Shown here in pieces: positions 1-9,539 of a stretch of DNA of 64,000 nucleotides. The stretch comes from Muricoccus harenae (GTDB lineage Bacteria; Pseudomonadota; Alphaproteobacteria; Acetobacterales; Acetobacteraceae): positions 124,001-188,000 of the forward strand of contig NZ_WWDL01000004.1 of the NCBI RefSeq assembly GCF_009848505.1, written 5' to 3'. Below the pieces are notes generated by a model that made no database searches, had not been told where the DNA came from, and saw only the letters and a list, made by a program, of their open reading frames with translations. Numbering within the stretch: the stretch's first letter is position 1; each line of letters opens with the position of its first letter. A program made the position numbers and the translations under genes.

Positions 1-1
1 C

Positions 2-649
2 ATCCGCCCCAAGGTCCTGCTGCTGGATGAGCCGCTTTCCAACCTGGATGCGAATCTCCGCCAGCAGGTGGCGCGCGAGATCCGGCAGTTGCAACGGGCC
101 GCCGGCCTCACCGCACTGATGGTCACGCATGACCAGGACGAGGCCATGATGATGGCCGACCGGCTGGTCGTCATGGACAAGGGCGCCGTGCAGCAGGTCG
201 GTACCCAGGAGGAGTTGTACGAGCGCCCGGCGAACCCCTTCGTCGCCCGCTTCATCGGCCACAGCAACCTCGTCGCCGGGGAGCTTTCCGGCGGCACGCG
301 CCTTTCCCTGCCGGATGGCACCGTAATCGGGCTCGCCGGGCACTACGCCGCCACAGGTCCCGTCACCCTTGCCATCCGGCCCGAGCGGGCACGGCTCTGC
401 GCGCCGGGCGATGCCGCCGCACGCGTGACGGTCGTGGTGGAGGACGCCACCTATGTCGGCGCCCATGTCGAGTACCTGCTCGCCCTGCCGGATGGAACGC
501 GGCTGATCCTGCATGACCCCACCGATGGCGGCGGCACGCGCCGCCACGCGCCTGGCGACCGGGCAGGGCTCACCTGGGACCCCGCTAGCGAACGCCTGTT
601 TGACGCCGCAGGCGTGCCGCTTACGGCACGCGCCGCCATTCCCGCCTGA
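2..649 (+). CDS. ABC transporter ATP-binding protein, PotA/FbpC-like (5' end outside window)
   Basis: This is the C-terminal 215 residues of an importer ATPase; the Walker A and signature motifs lie upstream of the window. The visible part opens with Walker B (LLLDEP, visible residues 6-11), then the D-loop SNLD and the H-loop histidine in VTHDQDEAM (His43). A TOBE-type regulatory domain follows from about residue 95, with a characteristic ARFIGHSNL segment. These features place it in the spermidine/putrescine and ferric-iron importer ATPase class; the substrate cannot be told from the sequence. It lies 19 bases upstream of a binding-protein gene and then a permease gene, forming one transport operon. 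Only one permease is visible after it, so a second may lie upstream of the window. Confidence 0.9.
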   Translation: MRPKVLLLDEPLSNLDANLRQQVAREIRQLQRAAGLTALMVTHDQDEAMMMADRLVVMDKGAVQQVGTQEELYERPANPFVARFIGHSNLVAGELSGGTRLSLPDGTVIGLAGHYAATGPVTLAIRPERARLCAPGDAAARVTVVVEDATYVGAHVEYLLALPDGTRLILHDPTDGGGTRRHAPGDRAGLTWDPASERLFDAAGVPLTARAAIPA

Positions 650-668
650 CCCCCGAGAGGAGCTTCCC

Positions 669-1721
669 ATGACCGAACGTCCATCCGGCGCCTCGCGGCG
701 ACAGCTCCTCGGCCTCGGCGCCGCAGCCGGCCTGCTGCCCTTCATGCCGCATGTGGCGCGGGCGCAGGCCTCCGGCCGCGTTGTCGTCAGCACCTGGGGC
801 GGCGACTATGCGAAGTTGCTGGGCAGCAACATCGACCAACCCCTGCTGGCGCCGAAGAACATCGAGGTGACGCAGGATGTCGGAACAGAGCCCGCGCGTG
901 TCGCGAAGCTGATCGCGCAGCGCCGGCTGCCACGCGGCAATGTGGATATCCTCTGCACCCAGGCGCCTCAGGCCTATGACCTGAACGAGGCGGGGCTGCT
1001 CGAGCCGCTGGACGAGAGCAAGGTGCCGAACATGCGTCATCTCCTGCCCGAGATGCGCAACAGCTACGCCCTGCCGCATATCTTCAGCCCGCAGATCATC
1101 ATCTACAACACGGAGCGCGTCTCGGCGCCGCCAACCACCTTCTCCGACCTCATGTCCGACCGGTTCAAGGGCAAGGTCGGACTGCTCGACAACAGCTTCA
1201 TCTACATCGTCATGGCCGCGGCCCTGCAGAAGACCGGCGACGCCATGAACTTCGATGCTGCCAAGCCTGATCTAGAAAAACTCGTGAAGGACGGCAACAG
1301 GACCTACACCGTCACCGATGCCTTCGCCCCCGCCCTGCGCTCGGGCGAGATCGATGTCGGGCCCGTCTGGCAGGCTCGCACGATCTTCTGGCGGAAGGCC
1401 GGCGTTGCGGTGCAGAGCGCCTTTCCGAAGGAAGGCAGCATCATCTATGTCTCGTCCATGGGCGTGCCGAAGAACGCACCGAACAAGGCGGCCGCCTTCG
1501 CCTATCTCAACGCGATGCTGGAGCCCTCCGCTCAGCGCGGCTTTGCCGACAGCATGGGTTATCTCCCCACCAGCAGTCAGGCGACACTGGAGGGCGAGGT
1601 CGCCCAGCGTCTGGCCCTGCCGGAGCGGCGTCCCAAGCTGATCGCGCCCGACTACGCCAAGCTGGCCGCCGCGCGGGACGGCCTGAACGACTGGTGGCGC
1701 CGCCTGCTGGACGGGCGATGA
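669..1721 (+). CDS. Extracellular solute-binding protein, polyamine/Fe type (PotD-like)
   Basis: A 350-residue periplasmic binding protein of the PotD/family-1 kind that would deliver a small cationic or organic ligand to the adjacent permease. The N-terminus carries a twin-arginine-like signal (SRRQLLGLGAAAG, ending in ARAQA), followed by the typical VVVSTWGGDYAKLL strand that starts mature proteins of this class. The ATG at 669 was chosen because a GAGAGGAG ribosome-binding site precedes it and the signal peptide begins there; the longer reading frame back to 513 overlaps the ATPase gene. It overlaps the following permease gene by four bases (ATGA). The ligand is unknown; a PotD-like fold does not prove polyamine specificity. 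Confidence 0.88.
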   Translation: MTERPSGASRRQLLGLGAAAGLLPFMPHVARAQASGRVVVSTWGGDYAKLLGSNIDQPLLAPKNIEVTQDVGTEPARVAKLIAQRRLPRGNVDILCTQAPQAYDLNEAGLLEPLDESKVPNMRHLLPEMRNSYALPHIFSPQIIIYNTERVSAPPTTFSDLMSDRFKGKVGLLDNSFIYIVMAAALQKTGDAMNFDAAKPDLEKLVKDGNRTYTVTDAFAPALRSGEIDVGPVWQARTIFWRKAGVAVQSAFPKEGSIIYVSSMGVPKNAPNKAAAFAYLNAMLEPSAQRGFADSMGYLPTSSQATLEGEVAQRLALPERRPKLIAPDYAKLAAARDGLNDWWRRLLDGR

Positions 1722-2572
1722 GCCGCCGTCCGCAAGGATTGACGGCCGGCCTGCTCATTGGGCCGGCCACGCTCGTGGTGCTGGGGGCACTCGTCGCGCC
1801 CCTGGTGCTGCTCGCACGCTACAGTCTGAACCGCTATGACCGCACGAACTTCATGGTCGAGGCTCTGACGCCCGAGAATTACCTGCGCTTCCTCTATGAT
1901 CCTTTCTACACCGGCGTGCTCTGGACGACCCTGTGGATCGCGCTGGTCACCACGACCCTCTGCCTGGTGCTCGGCTTTCCCATCGCCTATCGCCTTGCAC
2001 GATCGCAGAGCCGCTGGAAGTCGGCGGGGGTGCTCCTGGTCATCCTGCCCCTCTTCATCGGCAGCACGGTGCGGGCGCTGGGCTGGATGGGCGTGCTCGG
2101 GCGCGGCGGGCTGCTGGACAGCGCGGCGGCCGCCATGAACCCTGGCTCGAGCGTGGCGCTGCTCTATACCCCCTTCGCCGTCGTGCTTGGCATCCTCTCG
2201 ATCAACCTGCCCTATATGGTGCTGACGCTGCAGAGCGTGATCGAGGGCATTGATGCCCGCGTCGAGGAAGCTGCGGAAAGCCTCGGCGCCGAACCCTCGC
2301 GCCGCTTCCTGCTGGTGGTGCTGCCGCTGGCCCTGCCGGGACTCGCTACGGGGGCCGTGCTCGTCTTCATCCTGGCAATGAACGCCTATGCCACGCCGCT
2401 GCTTCTCGGGGGCGCGCGCTTCCAGATGATGGCGCCGATGCTCTTCCGGGAATATGCCGTGAACAACAATTGGCCCTTCGCCGCGGCGATCGCATTCATC
2501 CTGATGGTGACGACGCTGACGCTGACCGCCGCCTCCAGCGCCTTCGTCCAGCGCCGCTACAAGGCGGCCTGA
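1718..2572 (+). CDS. ABC transporter permease, PotB-like
   Basis: A 284-residue inner-membrane permease with about six hydrophobic segments and the cytoplasmic EAA loop (EAAESLGAEPSRRFLLVVLP) that docks with the ATPase. The ATG at 1718 overlaps the binding-protein stop codon (ATGA), which indicates translational coupling and argues against the upstream ATG at 1694. Importers of this class normally use two permeases, but the next gene is a regulator, so either the partner lies upstream of the window or this protein works as a homodimer. The operon order seen is ATPase, binding protein, permease, GntR regulator. Confidence 0.88.
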   Translation: MSRRPQGLTAGLLIGPATLVVLGALVAPLVLLARYSLNRYDRTNFMVEALTPENYLRFLYDPFYTGVLWTTLWIALVTTTLCLVLGFPIAYRLARSQSRWKSAGVLLVILPLFIGSTVRALGWMGVLGRGGLLDSAAAAMNPGSSVALLYTPFAVVLGILSINLPYMVLTLQSVIEGIDARVEEAAESLGAEPSRRFLLVVLPLALPGLATGAVLVFILAMNAYATPLLLGGARFQMMAPMLFREYAVNNNWPFAAAIAFILMVTTLTLTAASSAFVQRRYKAA

Positions 2573-2573
2573 G

Positions 2574-3263
2574 ATGGCCGGCCGCAAGCTGCAACGCCAG
2601 ACGGTGGTGGAATCCGCGGCGGAGGAGTTGCGCCGCCGCATCCTGGCCGGCGAGTTCCGCGCCGGCGAGGCGCTGCGCCAGGATGCGTTGGCCGAAGAAT
2701 TCGGCATTAGCCGCATTCCCGTGCGGGAGGCCTTCCGCCAGCTGGCTGCCGAAGGGCTGGTGACCATCCACGCGCATCGCGGCGCCGTCGTCAGCACCCT
2801 CTCCCCAGAAGAGATTGCTGAGCTGTTCGACCTGCGGGCGCTGCTGGAGCCCGACCTCATCCGCCGCGCCGTCCCGCGCATGGCGGAGGCCGACTTCGCC
2901 GAAGCCGCCCGCATCCTGTCGGAATACAGCGCCGCCATCGACCGGTCCGATCTCAATGCCTGGGGCGAGTTGAACACGGAGTACCACCTGGCGCTCTACC
3001 GCCCGGCCGCGCGGGTGCAGACCCTGGCGCTCGTGCGCACCCTGCTCGCCAACACGGATCGCTATACCCGCCTGCAGCTTGCCGTCGCCGGGGGCACGGA
3101 CCGGGCAAAGGCCGAGCATGCGGAGCTGCTCGAAATCTGCCGTCGCGGTGCCTCGGAGGAGGCGGCGCGCTTCACGAGACGGCATGTGATGGAGGTGAAG
3201 CGGGACCTGCTGCGGCTGATCGTTGCCACTTCGCCGGAAGCCTCCCTAGAAGCGGCGGATTAA
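2574..3263 (+). CDS. GntR-family regulator, FadR/FCD subfamily
   Basis: A 229-residue transcription factor. The winged helix occupies roughly residues 10-75 (recognition region LAEEFGISRIPVREAFRQL). An all-helical FCD ligand-binding domain follows at about 85-220, with acidic and histidine residues (DLRALLEPDL, TEYHLALY, ARFTRRHVMEV) typical of the metal/carboxylate-binding pocket. It starts one base after the permease stop, so it is co-transcribed with the upstream transporter, and it precedes the peptide-type transporter by 84 bases. It probably controls one or both transport operons in response to an organic acid or amino acid; which one is inference. Confidence 0.88.
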   Translation: MAGRKLQRQTVVESAAEELRRRILAGEFRAGEALRQDALAEEFGISRIPVREAFRQLAAEGLVTIHAHRGAVVSTLSPEEIAELFDLRALLEPDLIRRAVPRMAEADFAEAARILSEYSAAIDRSDLNAWGELNTEYHLALYRPAARVQTLALVRTLLANTDRYTRLQLAVAGGTDRAKAEHAELLEICRRGASEEAARFTRRHVMEVKRDLLRLIVATSPEASLEAAD

Positions 3264-3275
3264 AAGCAGGAGATC

Positions 3276-3292
3276 GGGGGCTGCAAGCCTCC
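3276..3292 (+). terminator. Weak hairpin after the GntR gene
   Basis: Arms GGGGGCT (3276-3282) and AGCCTCC (3286-3292) form a seven-pair stem with one G-T wobble and a three-base loop, 12 bases after the regulator stop codon. A short pyrimidine stretch (TCTCT) follows but there is no real T-tract. It may attenuate rather than end transcription before the next transport operon. Confidence 0.3.
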
Positions 3293-3347
3293 TCTCTGGC
3301 ACAGGGATTGCGTGATTTTCCGGCGCAGTTCCAGGCCGGAGGGCGAT

Positions 3348-4895
3348 ATGACCACCAGCTTCCAGACGGCGCGGCCCTCCCGCTCACCAGGCCGCGCCCT
3401 GCGCATTCTCCTGGGAGCGCTCCCGCTCCTTGCCGGCCTGGGTGCCGCCGAGGCACAAACACTGCGGATCGGCATGCGCGACGATCCGGACATCCTCGAT
3501 CCTACGCTGTCCCGCACCTATGTCGGCACGGTCGTCATGACCGCGCTCTGCAACAAGTTGTTCGACTTCGATGAGAAGCTGAACATCGTGCCCATGCTCG
3601 CCACGGGCTACGAATGGACAGACGAGAAGAACCTGATCATCCGCCTGCGGTCGGGCGTCACCTTCCATGACGGCACGCCATTCGACGCGGCGGCGGTGAA
3701 GTACACGCTGGAACGGCATCTCTCCATGCAGGGCAGCTACCGCCGCAGCGAGATCGGCGCGATGGGCCATGCGGAGGTGGTCGATCCGCTCACCGTCCGC
3801 GTGGTGATGAAGCGCCCCTTCGCGCCCTTCGTTGCTGTGCTGACCGACCGCGCCGGCATGATGGTCAGCCCCAGGGCCGCGGAGGCCGCGGGGCGCGACT
3901 TCGGCCGCGCGCCCGTCTGCGCGGGACCCTTCCGCTTCGTCGAGCGTGTGGCGCAGGACCGCGTGGTGGTGCAGCGCTACCCGGGCTACTGGGATGCTGG
4001 CCGCATCCATTATGACCGCGTGCATTACAGCATCATGCCGAACAGCACCGCGCGCCTCGCCAACCTGCAATCCGGTACGCTGGACCTGACCGAGGTCGCC
4101 CCGCTGGACGCGGAGACGGTGACGAAGGACCGCCGCCTTGCCCTCGTCTCCACGCCCAGCCTCGGTTATGGCTCAATCACCATCAACCTCGGCGACCACC
4201 CCCAGGCCCGCACGCCGCTGGCGCAGGATGCGCGGGTGCGACGTGCCTTCGAGCTGTCGCTCGATCGGAAGGCGCTGACCGAGGTGGTCGTCGCCGGCCT
4301 CTACGAGCCGGCCGCCCAGCCCACGGCCCCTGCCAGTCCACTGCACGTCCCCTCGGTCACCCCGTCCGCCCGTGATATTCCCCGCGCCCGCGCCCTGCTG
4401 CGCGAGGCCGGCGTCGCCACGCCGCTGAAGGTCTCGCTGCTGGTCTACAACACGCCGCAGGCCGTGCAGTCCGGCGAGGTGATCCAGGCGATGGCGGCGG
4501 AGGCCGGCTTCGAGGTGGAGGTGAAGGCCTTCGAATTCGGCGCCGCACTCACCGCCGTGAACAACGGCGAACTCGCCATGACGCTCGGCGGCTGGTCGGG
4601 TCTGCTGGACACGGACAGCAATTCCTGGAGCTTCCTGCACACTGGCGGCGCGCTGAACATGGCGCGCTACTCCAACCCCGTGGTGGACGCCGCGCTGGAC
4701 CGCGCACGGGAGTCCACGGATGTCGCAACGCGTCGCGCGGCCTATGAGGAGGCATGGAAGCAGATCGGGGCGGATCTGCCGCTGATCTACCTCTGGCAGA
4801 CGCGGAACGTGGCAGGCGTGTCGCGCAAGGTGGCCGGCTTCCGCCTGCTGGCCGATGGCTTGATCCGCTTGCAGGATGTTCGGCCTGCGCCATAG
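3348..4895 (+). CDS. Family-5 peptide/nickel-type solute-binding protein (first paralogue)
   Basis: A 515-residue periplasmic binding protein of the DppA/OppA family. It has a long signal peptide (hydrophobic core LLGALPLLAGLGAAEAQ) and then [17 protein letters not shown], the usual start of the mature domain. The ATG at 3348 follows a clear GGAGGG ribosome-binding site. It is closely related to the second binding protein at 7058 (both contain [15 protein letters not shown] and NLQSGTLDL), so the two flank oppD-oppF as a duplicated pair. Ligands of this family are peptides, but also opines, sugars and metals, so specificity is open. Confidence 0.9.
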   Translation: MTTSFQTARPSRSPGRALRILLGALPLLAGLGAAEAQTLRIGMRDDPDILDPTLSRTYVGTVVMTALCNKLFDFDEKLNIVPMLATGYEWTDEKNLIIRLRSGVTFHDGTPFDAAAVKYTLERHLSMQGSYRRSEIGAMGHAEVVDPLTVRVVMKRPFAPFVAVLTDRAGMMVSPRAAEAAGRDFGRAPVCAGPFRFVERVAQDRVVVQRYPGYWDAGRIHYDRVHYSIMPNSTARLANLQSGTLDLTEVAPLDAETVTKDRRLALVSTPSLGYGSITINLGDHPQARTPLAQDARVRRAFELSLDRKALTEVVVAGLYEPAAQPTAPASPLHVPSVTPSARDIPRARALLREAGVATPLKVSLLVYNTPQAVQSGEVIQAMAAEAGFEVEVKAFEFGAALTAVNNGELAMTLGGWSGLLDTDSNSWSFLHTGGALNMARYSNPVVDAALDRARESTDVATRRAAYEEAWKQIGADLPLIYLWQTRNVAGVSRKVAGFRLLADGLIRLQDVRPAP

Positions 4896-5007
4896 TGGCG
4901 CGCCGCATCGGGGCGTCCGGGATGGTGGGAAACGGGATGGTGAGGTCGATGGGGTTCTGCAGCCTGTGCGGGAATGCTGCGCTCCCGCGCCGGAAGGGAA
5001 GGGGCCA

Positions 5008-5994
5008 GTGACGCACCTCGCCCTGGAGGTCCGCGACCTCGCCGTCACCTTCGGCACGGAACGCGGCCCACTGCGCGTGCTGGACGGCATTTCCTTCTCC
5101 ATCCCCGCCGGCCGGACCGTCGCGCTGGTGGGAGAAAGTGGCTGCGGCAAGTCGGTCGCCTCCTTGGCCGTGATGGGCCTGCTGCCGCCCAGCGCAACGG
5201 TGGAGGGCACGATCCGCCTGGAAGGCCGCGAGATCGCGGAGTTGCCACCCGAGGAACGCCGGAAGCTGCGCGGCGCCGATCTAGCCATGATCTTCCAGGA
5301 GCCAATGACGAGCCTGAACCCCGCCTTCACCGCGGGCGATCAGGTGGCCGAGGCGCTGCGGCTGCACCAGGGCCTGGATCGCGCGAAGGCGCATGAGGCG
5401 GCCGTGGCGATGCTGGAGGCCGTCCGCATTCCCGAAGCCGCGCGCCGCGCCCGCCAGTATCCGCACCAGCTTTCCGGCGGGATGCGGCAGCGTGTGATGA
5501 TCGCCATGGCGCTCGCCTGCCGCCCGCGCGTGCTTATCGCCGACGAGCCCACCACTGCGCTCGACGTCACCGTGCAGGCGCAGATCCTCGCCCTGCTGGA
5601 CGAGCTGCGCGCCGGCACCGGCACCTCTGTCCTGCTCATCACCCATGACCTCGGCGTGGTCGCGGATCACGCGGATGAGGTGGTGGTGATGTATGCCGGC
5701 CGCGTCGCCGAGATCGGCCCTGCCGCGCAGGTGCTGGCAACGCCACAGCATCCCTACACCGTTGGCCTGCTCGGCGCCGCGCCGCGGCTGGACGGCCCGC
5801 GCGGCACGCGTCTCGCGACGGTGGAGGGAACGGTGCCTGATCTCGCCAATCCGCCCGAGGGCTGCCGCTTCAAGTCCCGCTGTCCCTTCCGCATAGCCGT
5901 CTGCGACACAAAGCCGCCGCTCTACGACGTCGGCCCCGGCCATCGTGCGGCCTGCCACCGTGCGCCCCTCGAGCAGATCCTGGAGGCTGCGTGA
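5008..5994 (+). CDS. Oligopeptide/dipeptide ABC transporter ATP-binding protein, DppD/OppD-like
   Basis: A 328-residue ATPase with Walker A GESGCGKS, signature [12 protein letters not shown], Walker B VLIADEP and switch histidine ITHDLGVV. The C-terminal extension with several cysteines ([15 protein letters not shown]) is the oligopeptide-type domain shared by DppD/OppD. The GTG at 5008 is chosen because GGAAGGGG lies just upstream and the homologous N-terminus ([12 protein letters not shown]) begins there; the reading frame is open further upstream. It pairs with the next ATPase, overlapping it by four bases (GTGA). Confidence 0.92.
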   Translation: MTHLALEVRDLAVTFGTERGPLRVLDGISFSIPAGRTVALVGESGCGKSVASLAVMGLLPPSATVEGTIRLEGREIAELPPEERRKLRGADLAMIFQEPMTSLNPAFTAGDQVAEALRLHQGLDRAKAHEAAVAMLEAVRIPEAARRARQYPHQLSGGMRQRVMIAMALACRPRVLIADEPTTALDVTVQAQILALLDELRAGTGTSVLLITHDLGVVADHADEVVVMYAGRVAEIGPAAQVLATPQHPYTVGLLGAAPRLDGPRGTRLATVEGTVPDLANPPEGCRFKSRCPFRIAVCDTKPPLYDVGPGHRAACHRAPLEQILEAA

Positions 5995-7061
5995 GCGCCG
6001 CGCCCCTCCTGCAGCTGGATGGCGTCGTCCGCCACTTCCCCGTGCGCGACAGCCTCGGGCGTCGGCGCGGCGCCGTGCGCGCGGTGGATGGCGTCTCCCT
6101 CACGGTCGGTGAGGGAGAGGTGCTGGCCGTGGTTGGCGAAAGCGGCTGCGGCAAGTCCACCCTCGGCCGCCTCGCCCTGCGCCTGGACGAGCCTGACGCA
6201 GGGAGCGTCCGCTTCGCCGGCACAGATCTGCGCGCCATGCCTCCCGCCGCGCTGCGCCAGCAGCGGCGGCACATGCAGATGATCTTCCAGGATCCCTATG
6301 CCAGCCTGGATCCACGCATGACGGTGGGGCAGGCGGTCGCCGAGCCGCTGCGCCTGCACGGCATCGTGCCCCGCGCCGGCGAGCGGGCGCGGGTGCAGGA
6401 ACTTCTCTCCCGCGTCGGCCTGCGCCCCGAGCACGCGGATCGCTGGCCGCATGAATTCTCTGGCGGGCAGCGCCAGCGCATTGCGATCGCACGTGCCCTG
6501 GCCAGCGGACCTCGCCTGATCGTGGGCGACGAGCCCGTCAGCGCGCTCGATGTCTCCGTGCAGGCCCAGGTCATCAACCTGCTGCAGGACCTGATCCGCG
6601 AGTTCCGCCTTGCCTTCATGCTCATCAGCCATGACCTTGCCGTGGTGCGCCATGTCGCGGACCGCGTGGTGGTGATGTATCTCGGCCGGATCGTGGAGGA
6701 GGGGCCGGCGGAGCATGTTTTCGCCACGCCGCGCCATCCCTACACTCGTGCGCTCCTGGCCTCCGTCCCCGGCGCAGGCGGGAAGGGGGCCCCGCTGCAG
6801 GGCGACCTCCCCAGCCCCATCTCGCCCCCCGCCGCCTGCCGCTTCCACACACGCTGCCCGCATGTGCAGGCGATCTGCCGCGAGCAGGATCCGCCCCTGG
6901 TTGCCGGCGCCACCGCTGCCACGCCCACGCACCGCGCCGCCTGCCATTTCCAGGACGTGCTGCCGGCAGCGCCGCCCGCCACCGAGCACCCTGCCGGCGA
7001 CCGGCTGGCCCGCCTGCAAGCCTTCTTCGCCCCCAAGCCAGACATGGGAAACGCCGCATGA
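5991..7061 (+). CDS. Oligopeptide/dipeptide ABC transporter ATP-binding protein, DppF/OppF-like
   Basis: A 356-residue ATPase, partner of the preceding DppD-like protein. It has Walker [10 protein letters not shown], signature [15 protein letters not shown], Walker B LIVGDEP and H-loop ISHDLAVV, plus the cysteine-containing oligopeptide-type C-terminus ([14 protein letters not shown]). The GTG start overlaps the upstream stop (GTGA) and the stop overlaps the next ATG (ATGA), so translation is coupled on both sides. Together the two ATPases energise the DppB/DppC pore encoded 1.5 kb downstream. Confidence 0.92.
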   Translation: MSAAPLLQLDGVVRHFPVRDSLGRRRGAVRAVDGVSLTVGEGEVLAVVGESGCGKSTLGRLALRLDEPDAGSVRFAGTDLRAMPPAALRQQRRHMQMIFQDPYASLDPRMTVGQAVAEPLRLHGIVPRAGERARVQELLSRVGLRPEHADRWPHEFSGGQRQRIAIARALASGPRLIVGDEPVSALDVSVQAQVINLLQDLIREFRLAFMLISHDLAVVRHVADRVVVMYLGRIVEEGPAEHVFATPRHPYTRALLASVPGAGGKGAPLQGDLPSPISPPAACRFHTRCPHVQAICREQDPPLVAGATAATPTHRAACHFQDVLPAAPPATEHPAGDRLARLQAFFAPKPDMGNAA

Positions 7062-8587
7062 CCGCCCGCATCCTCGCGCCGCTCGCCATTGCGGCGACGG
7101 TCCTCGCCGGGACCGCCCAAGCCCAGGCCCCAGCATCGAACCTGCCGAACCTCCGCATCGGCCTGCGCGAGGATCCGGACATCTTGGACCCCACGCTGGC
7201 GCGTTCCTTCGTCGGGCGCATCGTCTTCGCCAGCCTTTGCGACAAGCTCTTCGACATCAACGACAAGCTGGAGATCATCCCCCAGCTCGCCACCAGCCAT
7301 CGCTGGGAGGATCCGAAGACCCTTCTCATCACCCTGCGCGAAGGCGTCAGCTTCCATGATGGCGAGAAGATGGACGCCGAGGCCGTCCGCTACTCCCTCA
7401 TGCGCCATCTCTCCATGCAGGGCAGCTTCCGCCGCGGCGAAATCACCGATCTGGAGAGCGTGGAGGTGGTGAGCCCCACCACCTTGCGCCTGCGGCTGAA
7501 GCAGCCCTCCTCGCCCTTCCTGAGCCAGCTCACCGACCGTGCCGGGATGATCGTCAGCCCCAAGGCCGCTGAAGCCGCCGGCCGCGACTTCGGGGCGAAA
7601 CCCGTCTGCGCCGGCCCCTTCCGCTTCGTCGAGCGTGTGGCGCAGGACCGCATCGTGCTGGAACGCTTCGCGGGCTATTGGAACGCCGCGAATATCCACT
7701 TCAATCGCGTCACCTTCCAGCCCATCACCGACAGCACCGCGCGGCTGGCCAACCTGCAATCCGGCACGCTGGACCTGATTGAGGTCACGAGCCCGAGCGA
7801 CGTGCCCGGCATCCGCGGCGACCGGCGCCTGCGCCTCTCCACCGTGGACGGGCTGGGCTACTGGAACATTATCTTCAACATCGGCAACGGAGCCCGCAGC
7901 CAGACGCCGCTTGGCCAGGACGCCCGCGTGCGCCAGGCCTTCGACCTCGCCATCGACCGCGAAGCGCTGATCCAGGTGGTGTATGAGGGCCTTCACACCC
8001 CCGCCTCCCAGCCGATCCCGCCCGCATCGGCCATGCATGTGCGCGATCTGGCCGTCACCGCGCGCAACCTCGAACGCGCCAAGGCCCTGCTGCGCGAGGC
8101 CGGCGTCCGCACGCCCGTCACCATCGATCTGATGCTGGCCAACAGCCCCGAGATGCGCCAGGCCGGCGAGGTCATCCAGTCCATGGCCGCGGAGGCCGGC
8201 TTCGATGTTCGCGTGGTTGCCACCGAATTCGCCTCCGCCCTTCAGGCCGCGGTGCGCGGCGACTATCAGGCCTATCTCAACGGCTGGTCCGGCCGCCCCG
8301 ATCCCGATGGCAATGTCTGGACCTTCATGCACAGCCGGGGCGCGCAGAACGACGGCAAATACGCCAACCCCGAAGTGGACTCGCTACTTGACCAGGCCCG
8401 AACCGAGAGCGATCCCGCCAAGCGCACCAGCTTCTACTCCCAGGCCTTTCGCCTCGCGCTGACGCAGGACCGCGCCCGCGCCTATCTGTGGCACCCAAAG
8501 ATCATCATGGCGCATACGGCGCGGCTGCAAGGCTTCACCCTGGTGCCGGATGGCCTCATCCGCGTCCAGGGCATGCGGCTGCAGTAG
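7058..8587 (+). CDS. Family-5 peptide/nickel-type solute-binding protein (second paralogue)
   Basis: A 509-residue periplasmic binding protein with a signal peptide ([19 protein letters not shown]) and the mature start [19 protein letters not shown]. It shares long identical blocks with the first paralogue at 3348, at both DNA and protein level, so it looks like a local duplicate that has diverged, perhaps in ligand range. It sits between oppF (ATGA overlap) and dppB (four bases after its stop), inside the transport operon. Confidence 0.9.
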   Translation: MTARILAPLAIAATVLAGTAQAQAPASNLPNLRIGLREDPDILDPTLARSFVGRIVFASLCDKLFDINDKLEIIPQLATSHRWEDPKTLLITLREGVSFHDGEKMDAEAVRYSLMRHLSMQGSFRRGEITDLESVEVVSPTTLRLRLKQPSSPFLSQLTDRAGMIVSPKAAEAAGRDFGAKPVCAGPFRFVERVAQDRIVLERFAGYWNAANIHFNRVTFQPITDSTARLANLQSGTLDLIEVTSPSDVPGIRGDRRLRLSTVDGLGYWNIIFNIGNGARSQTPLGQDARVRQAFDLAIDREALIQVVYEGLHTPASQPIPPASAMHVRDLAVTARNLERAKALLREAGVRTPVTIDLMLANSPEMRQAGEVIQSMAAEAGFDVRVVATEFASALQAAVRGDYQAYLNGWSGRPDPDGNVWTFMHSRGAQNDGKYANPEVDSLLDQARTESDPAKRTSFYSQAFRLALTQDRARAYLWHPKIIMAHTARLQGFTLVPDGLIRVQGMRLQ

Positions 8588-8591
8588 CGCC

Positions 8592-9539
8592 ATGTGGGGC
8601 TGGCTGCTGCGCAGGCTGGGGCAGATCATCCCCACCCTGCTGATCCTTTCCGTCATGATCTTCGCCCTGCAGCAGCTCATGCCCGGCGACCCTGCCATCA
8701 TCATGGCAGGGGAGGAGCGGGGCGACCCGCAGGTGCTGGCTGAGATCCGCGCCGAGCTGATGCTCGACCGCCCGGTGTGGGAGCAATACGCCGCCTGGCT
8801 CTGGCGCCTGCTGCATGGCGATCTCGGCTTTTCCTGGCGCATCCGGCAACCTGTCGGATCGCTGATCCTGGAGAAGCTGCCGGTCACGCTGCAGCTCGGC
8901 ACCATGGCCTTCGTCATTGCGGTCGCTATCGGTGTGCCTGCGGGGGTCATCTCCGCCGCCTATCGGGATCGCCCGGCGGACTGGGCAGCGAACGGCATCG
9001 CGCTTGCCGGCATCTCCACGCCGAACTTCTGGCTAGGGATCATGATGATCCTGCTCTTCAGCGTGCAGCTCGGCTGGCTGCCGCCCTCCGGCTATGTGCC
9101 GCTGTCGGAGGACTGGCGGCAGTCCCTGGCCACCACCATCATGCCGGCCTTCGTGCTGGGCGGCGGCATCGCCGGCGTGTTCATGCGCCACACCCGCGCC
9201 GCCATGATCGGCGCACTGGGCCAGGATTATGTCCGCACCGCCCGCGCCAAGGGCCTGCCGGAGCGCACCGTCATCGGGCGCCACGCCCTGCGCAACGCGC
9301 TGATCCCCGTCGTCACCCTTGGCACCATTGAACTCGGCCGCCTGCTGGCCGGGGCCGTGCTGACGGAGCAAATCTTCTCCATTCCCGGCTTCGGCAAGCT
9401 GATCGTGGATGCCGTGTTCAATCGGGATTATCCGGTGGTGCAGGGTGTCGTCGTCACCACCGCGGTTATCTTCGTTAGCCTCTCCCTGATCGGGGACATG
9501 CTCTACATGGCGATCAACCCGCGGCTGCGCGCGGCATGA
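8592..9539 (+). CDS. Peptide ABC transporter permease, DppB-like
   Basis: A 315-residue membrane permease beginning MWGWLLRRLGQIIPTLLILS, the usual first transmembrane helix of DppB/OppB. About six membrane segments are visible, along with the family motif QLMPGDPA near the N-terminus and the EAA-like loop around RTARAKGLPERTVIGRHALR. The ATG at 8592 is four bases after the binding-protein stop; the open frame from 8550 would overlap that gene. The stop overlaps dppC (ATGA). Confidence 0.92.
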   Translation: MWGWLLRRLGQIIPTLLILSVMIFALQQLMPGDPAIIMAGEERGDPQVLAEIRAELMLDRPVWEQYAAWLWRLLHGDLGFSWRIRQPVGSLILEKLPVTLQLGTMAFVIAVAIGVPAGVISAAYRDRPADWAANGIALAGISTPNFWLGIMMILLFSVQLGWLPPSGYVPLSEDWRQSLATTIMPAFVLGGGIAGVFMRHTRAAMIGALGQDYVRTARAKGLPERTVIGRHALRNALIPVVTLGTIELGRLLAGAVLTEQIFSIPGFGKLIVDAVFNRDYPVVQGVVVTTAVIFVSLSLIGDMLYMAINPRLRAA

